NCBI GenBank assembly: GCA_039566865.1
Contig: CM076944.1
Span: 11,492,501-11,556,500 of the forward strand
Length of the DNA stretch: 64,000 nt
Direction of reading: 5' to 3'
From: Aurelia coerulea
Lineage: Eukaryota > Cnidaria > Scyphozoa > Semaeostomeae > Ulmaridae
A program made the translations under genes and the position numbers. Shown piece after piece: positions 60,933-64,000 of this stretch. Within the stretch, counting starts at the first letter, position 1, and each line of letters begins with the position of its first letter. The notes under the pieces are model-generated. The model searched no databases and was not told the origin of the DNA. It saw only the letters and a list, made by a program, of their open reading frames with translations.

Positions 60933-61460
60933 CGTTGATTCCAGCGCTGTTTAGCTTCAATTAATGGATAATCACTCTAAAGATATTTCTCAATAGTTAG
61001 GTTGAACATAGATACCTTGTTTGTTGGTATTAGAGCTTTGAGAGCAGACAAGTTAATCTTAAAAGCTCAAAGTTGCCTCTACCTGCAAACCAGGGCTTTA
61101 GCCTTTTGGCCTAAGCAAATTCTTAAGGCACAGCATATAATTCAACGATAGCCTTGATAAAATTTGAACAATATTAGATCTTGTGTTGTGTTATTCTGTT
61201 TTCCAGAAGTCACCCTCTAGTCACCCATTGGGAGGTTTCTTTATTTTCATTAATTTCAGTTCTTTATTTCGATATGCGTTAGGAATTTGCTGAGGTCAAA
61301 AGGCCAAAGTTCTGGTTTGCAAGTGGACGCAAATTTGAGCATTCAAGATTGATATTTCTGCTCTCAAAGCACCAATACCAACTACTGAGGTATCTATGTT
61401 CAAGTTAACTATCGAGGAACGTTTTGAGAGTGATAGGCCGTTGATTAAACAGAATCAACG
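60933..61460. repeat. ~530-bp inverted repeat (foldback) between satellite arms
   Basis: CGTTGATTC...GGTTGAACATAGATACC...GCTTTGAGAGCAGA...GCAAACCAG...CCTTTTGGCC (60933-61125) is mirrored by GGTCAAAAGGCC...CTGGTTTGC...TCTGCTCTCAAAGC...GGTATCTATGTTCAAG...GAATCAACG (61284-61460). Diverged but colinear arms; a decayed foldback element. Confidence 0.65.
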
Positions 61461-62145
61461 GAGATAAAAGCCCCGCACGGAAGGAGTCTGGGGATTCTAT
61501 TAATAGCCTATTGAATTTGATGGGCTGGAGATGTTCGTAGATATTGTTTAAGCCTGGTTCTCATATAGCTTCAAACCATCGGCGACCTGCCGGCGACCCA
61601 TCGGCGACCCACCGGCGACCTTGCTACGGTAGTCTAATTTTAATGAGAACACTCAGCGCCGATGGGGCGCCGACTGCCGGCGTCCTGCCGCAGTCATTCG
61701 AAAAAGTTGAGCTGAGTTCAACTTTTTCACTCTGCTGCGGCACCGGCGCCAATGAAAATTATATGAGAACATGAGGCGGCGCACTGCCGGCGATGCGTCA
61801 GCGAATCATTTGCATTCCCTTAGATCAGGTGACCATAGCAAGCCAATCAAATACGAGGATAAGCGGGAAATGCACACTGAGATATGAATGACGGCGCCCT
61901 GCCGGCAACATGTCGCCGATAGGTCGCCGATGGGTCGCCGACGAGTCGCCGGCAGTTCAACTTTTGCAACGCAGTAGTGACGCCGATGGGTCGCCGTCGG
62001 GTTGAGATTATATGAGAACCAGGCTTTAGCAAGCAGAACAATAACGTGCATAGGAGTTTCCTTTGTCCTATTTATAGATTGCCTCTCCTTAGCTCCTTTC
62101 ATTCATTTTAAAGCTAAATTCACATCGCTGGAGTCAACCAAATCT
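61451..62145. repeat. dispersed repeat also at 47650-47840, split by a MITE
   Basis: TATCAACGGAGATAAAAG-type start, AAGGAGTCT, ATTCTATT-A-AGCCTATTG, and after the MITE CGTGCATAGGAGTTTCCTTTGT, AGATTGCCT, TTAGCTCC-TTCATTCA. The copy at 47650-47840 is colinear without the MITE. Confidence 0.65.
61551..62025. mobile_element. GC-rich PIF/Harbinger-like MITE with TTA duplication
   Basis: AGCCTGGTTCTCATATA at 61551 is mirrored by TATATGAGAACCAGGCT to 62025, flanked by TTA at 61548-61550 and 62026-62028. The 475-bp interior is crowded with TCGCCGATGGGTCGCCG-type repeats on both strands. It inserted into a dispersed repeat, whose other copy gives the empty site. Confidence 0.78.
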
Positions 62146-62169
62146 GTATACTTTTTTTGGAACACCCGG
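62146..62169. mobile_element. solo end of a CCGGGTG-type element
   Basis: TTGGAACACCCGG ending at 62169 and followed by TA matches the right terminus of the TA-flanked elements. No partner end was found nearby. Confidence 0.4.
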
Positions 62170-62576
62170 TATTTGTATATTTTTCTAAGAAATTGCTGGC
62201 CTTTCTTTAAATTTGGGCAACCCAAAAATATATTCACAAAAGTGAAACGGTGCGCAGACGTGTGCAGACATGAAGAGCTCAAAAACATTAGTGTGGAACT
62301 AGAAAAAATTCGCAGACTCTGATGAAGATATCGAGGAACAAGAGCAGCAATAAACTCAAAGTAATCGATTGAGGCTTTATTTTGATTGTAAAAATCTATT
62401 TTGATTCCTTAAGCTACGTCTTTCCCATTCAAATGTACTGCAACAAGGACGCTGGTTAAATTGGGCTATGGCGTAATTGGTGGCCTTCAATAATGCCAAG
62501 GAATTTTTTTCCTGCAATTTGTCATCCTTGTTGTATTTTTTTATCCAGAAGGAAAATTCACCTTTAAGGCGAATTT

Positions 62577-62727
62577 CCAGTCAGTGGAATTTTCCGAGCG
62601 GGCGGAATTTTAGACAATAAAAGGTCGCTCAGCCGTAACTTTCTATTCAATTCCAGGGCGACATTTTCTCACACAAACAAAGGAAATTCCGCCCGCTCGG
62701 AAAATTCCACTGAATGGAAATCAGCCT
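62577..62727. mobile_element. 151-bp MITE, nearly all inverted repeat, TTA duplication
   Basis: AGGCGAATTTCCAGTCAGTG, then GGAATTTTCCGAGCGGGCGG, mirrored at 62683-62727. TTA at 62574-62576 and 62728-62730. Only ~65 bp of loop, so RNA from it would form a strong hairpin. Confidence 0.72.
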
Positions 62728-62734
62728 TTATTCA

Positions 62735-63310
62735 AGCATCAAAGGCATCGATGCATGCCGGAAATCGATGCTTCCTGAAATTTGTTGGCTCTGGAACATT
62801 GTTTTTCGGTTTCAGCACCTCAAATATAGCATTTACGCTCTCTAAATTACGTCATAAGGTAAACATAGCAGATTTTTATGATTTTGATACTGTTGTGGCA
62901 TCAAAGGCATCGAAACATGCTGGAAATTGATGCTTCCTGGAATTTTTTCGCTCTGGAACATTGTTCTTCGGTTTCAGCACCTCAAACATAGCATTTACGC
63001 TCTCTAAAGAGCGCTACAAAATAAACATAGATGATTTTTATGATTTTTGATACTATTATGGTATCAAAGGCATCGAAACATGCCGGAAAATTGATGTTTC
63101 CTGGCACTTTTTGGCTCTGCAACATTGATTTTCAGATTTAGCACCTTGAATATAGTATTTTCGCTCTAATACCTGCATCGTAAAAGAAAAATGAAATGTT
63201 TTATGATTTGATACTATTATGGCATCAAAGGCATCGATGTATGCCGGAAATTAATGCTTTCTGGAATTTTTTGGCTCTGGAACATTGTTTTTCGGATTCA
63301 GCACCTCAAA
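62735..63310 (-). repeat. ~165-bp satellite, inverted arm
   Basis: About four units of the same satellite as 59630-60760, in the opposite orientation (GGCATCGATGCATGCCGG..., GGCTCTGGAACATTG, TTCAGCACCTCAAA) starting near 62742, 62896, 63066 and 63225. Confidence 0.8.
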
Positions 63311-64000
63311 GAATTTGCAAAGGCAGGGTTGACGAAAACATTGCGATTTATACATCTTTCGATTGCCCTGATTATACAGAACAACATCCTGTTTACCGCT
63401 TTTCGATAAGCCGTATAATATTGGAGAAATTAACTTTTTTTTGAGGAGAGTGGTTTTGCGAATCGGCATCTTGCTGCGCACTACAGCGGAATGCAGAGTT
63501 ACCTTAAGTAACGGTAGTAGTTGTAAGTCTTGTACGGAATGATTGGAGTGATTGGGTTTACAGAAGTGTTCTGCAACCCCGGATGTGTAGAAGGATGACC
63601 CGCCAGGAAACTTTGTTACCCCGCTAAGTTTGAGTTGAAACGCTTTCCCTGCCGTGTTTCTATTGGCTCCCCGTTGAAACTTTTGTTGCCCCGCCAAAAA
63701 TTACATGAGTTTCATCATAGATAATAGCCAACAATTTCCTTTCCCCACCATTATATTTCTAAGCCCCGTTGAGAATGTTCAATTTCATAATTTCCCTGCT
63801 TTATTTTGATGTTCGGCTGGGTCGTTAATGGGGGGTGTATAGTTAGTATGATCTACTCAAAACTGTAACCTGTTAATGTGCAGTGCCAAAAATCTCTTGG
63901 TGCAAGCTGCGGATTACAAATTGAGTTTACAGTTTCTTATGGTTGGTTTCTTAAGCCTTGGTCAAACGTGCCGAACTTTTCACCGAACATTGAAAAAAGA
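63311..64000. other. no recognisable feature
   Basis: No gene or repeat that I can support. Contains two near-copies of a GTTGAAAC-TT...CCCCGC motif around 63600-63695. Confidence 0.35.

Overview
This window looks like a repeat-saturated piece of a metazoan nuclear genome, most likely an early-branching marine animal such as a cnidarian. That is an inference from the mix of element types: CR1/jockey-like LINEs, LINEs with a restriction-like endonuclease, Penelope-like elements with a GIY-YIG domain, a BEL/Pao LTR element and many MITEs. No gene pins down the species. The window is AT-rich outside a few MITEs. I find no convincing intact host gene; the best trace is one candidate signal-peptide exon at 42792-42867 (-).

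1-4923 holds a hAT-like MITE (819-1124) and two decayed LINEs head to head (1400-2667 minus, 2668-4923 plus). 4924-28856 is one deep stack of nested insertions. From outside in: (TAA)n tracts and minus-strand Penelope-like remnants flank a restriction-like-endonuclease LINE 'A' (6028-7934 and 26635-27450). A is split by LINE 'B' (8404-9577 and 25276-26632, with a Harbinger-like MITE at 7969-8400 near its 5' junction). B is split by a cluster of ~320-bp units carrying tRNA-like sequences. That cluster is split by LINE 'C' (minus, 10298-19683) and by the nearly full-length LINE 'D' (minus, 20214-24765). C is split by a TA-flanked TIR element (10580-18520), which is split by a BEL/Pao element (10788-17994), which itself contains a ~1-kb insert (13980-14998). 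Several joints are proved by target-site duplications or by reading frames that resume exactly.

28857-37521 is a row of restriction-like-endonuclease LINE fragments (R4/Dong-like), each bounded by (TAA)n, plus a Penelope-like fragment and a 3' piece of a LINE D relative. The longest open frame (34661-37390) covers reverse transcriptase, a Cys/His knuckle and the PD-(D/E)XK-like nuclease. 37522-38130 is a remnant of an uncharacterised protein family. 38480-42340 is another LINE split by a TTAA-flanked MITE that is itself split by a 2.1-kb foldback element.

42341-54000 is dominated by several copies of that TTAA-type MITE (here 'family P'), which carries GC hairpins at its ends and a conserved trio of bZIP-type palindromes, and by elements ending in CCGGGTG. 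It also holds a 3.1-kb satellite of 10-bp GTAC-containing units, one half inverted relative to the other, inside a TIR element (49512-53455). 54000-64000 is gene-poor, with further MITEs and a ~165-bp satellite present as two inverted arms (59630-60760 and 62735-63310).

The coding sequences serve retrotransposition: endonuclease and reverse transcriptase for the LINEs and Penelope-like elements, and gag-protease-RT-RNase H-integrase for BEL. Nearly all are broken by frameshifts, stops or insertions. Features of special note are a 2A-like ribosome-skipping motif in LINE D, candidate hammerhead ribozyme cores in the Penelope-like remnants, and the inverted GTAC satellite.
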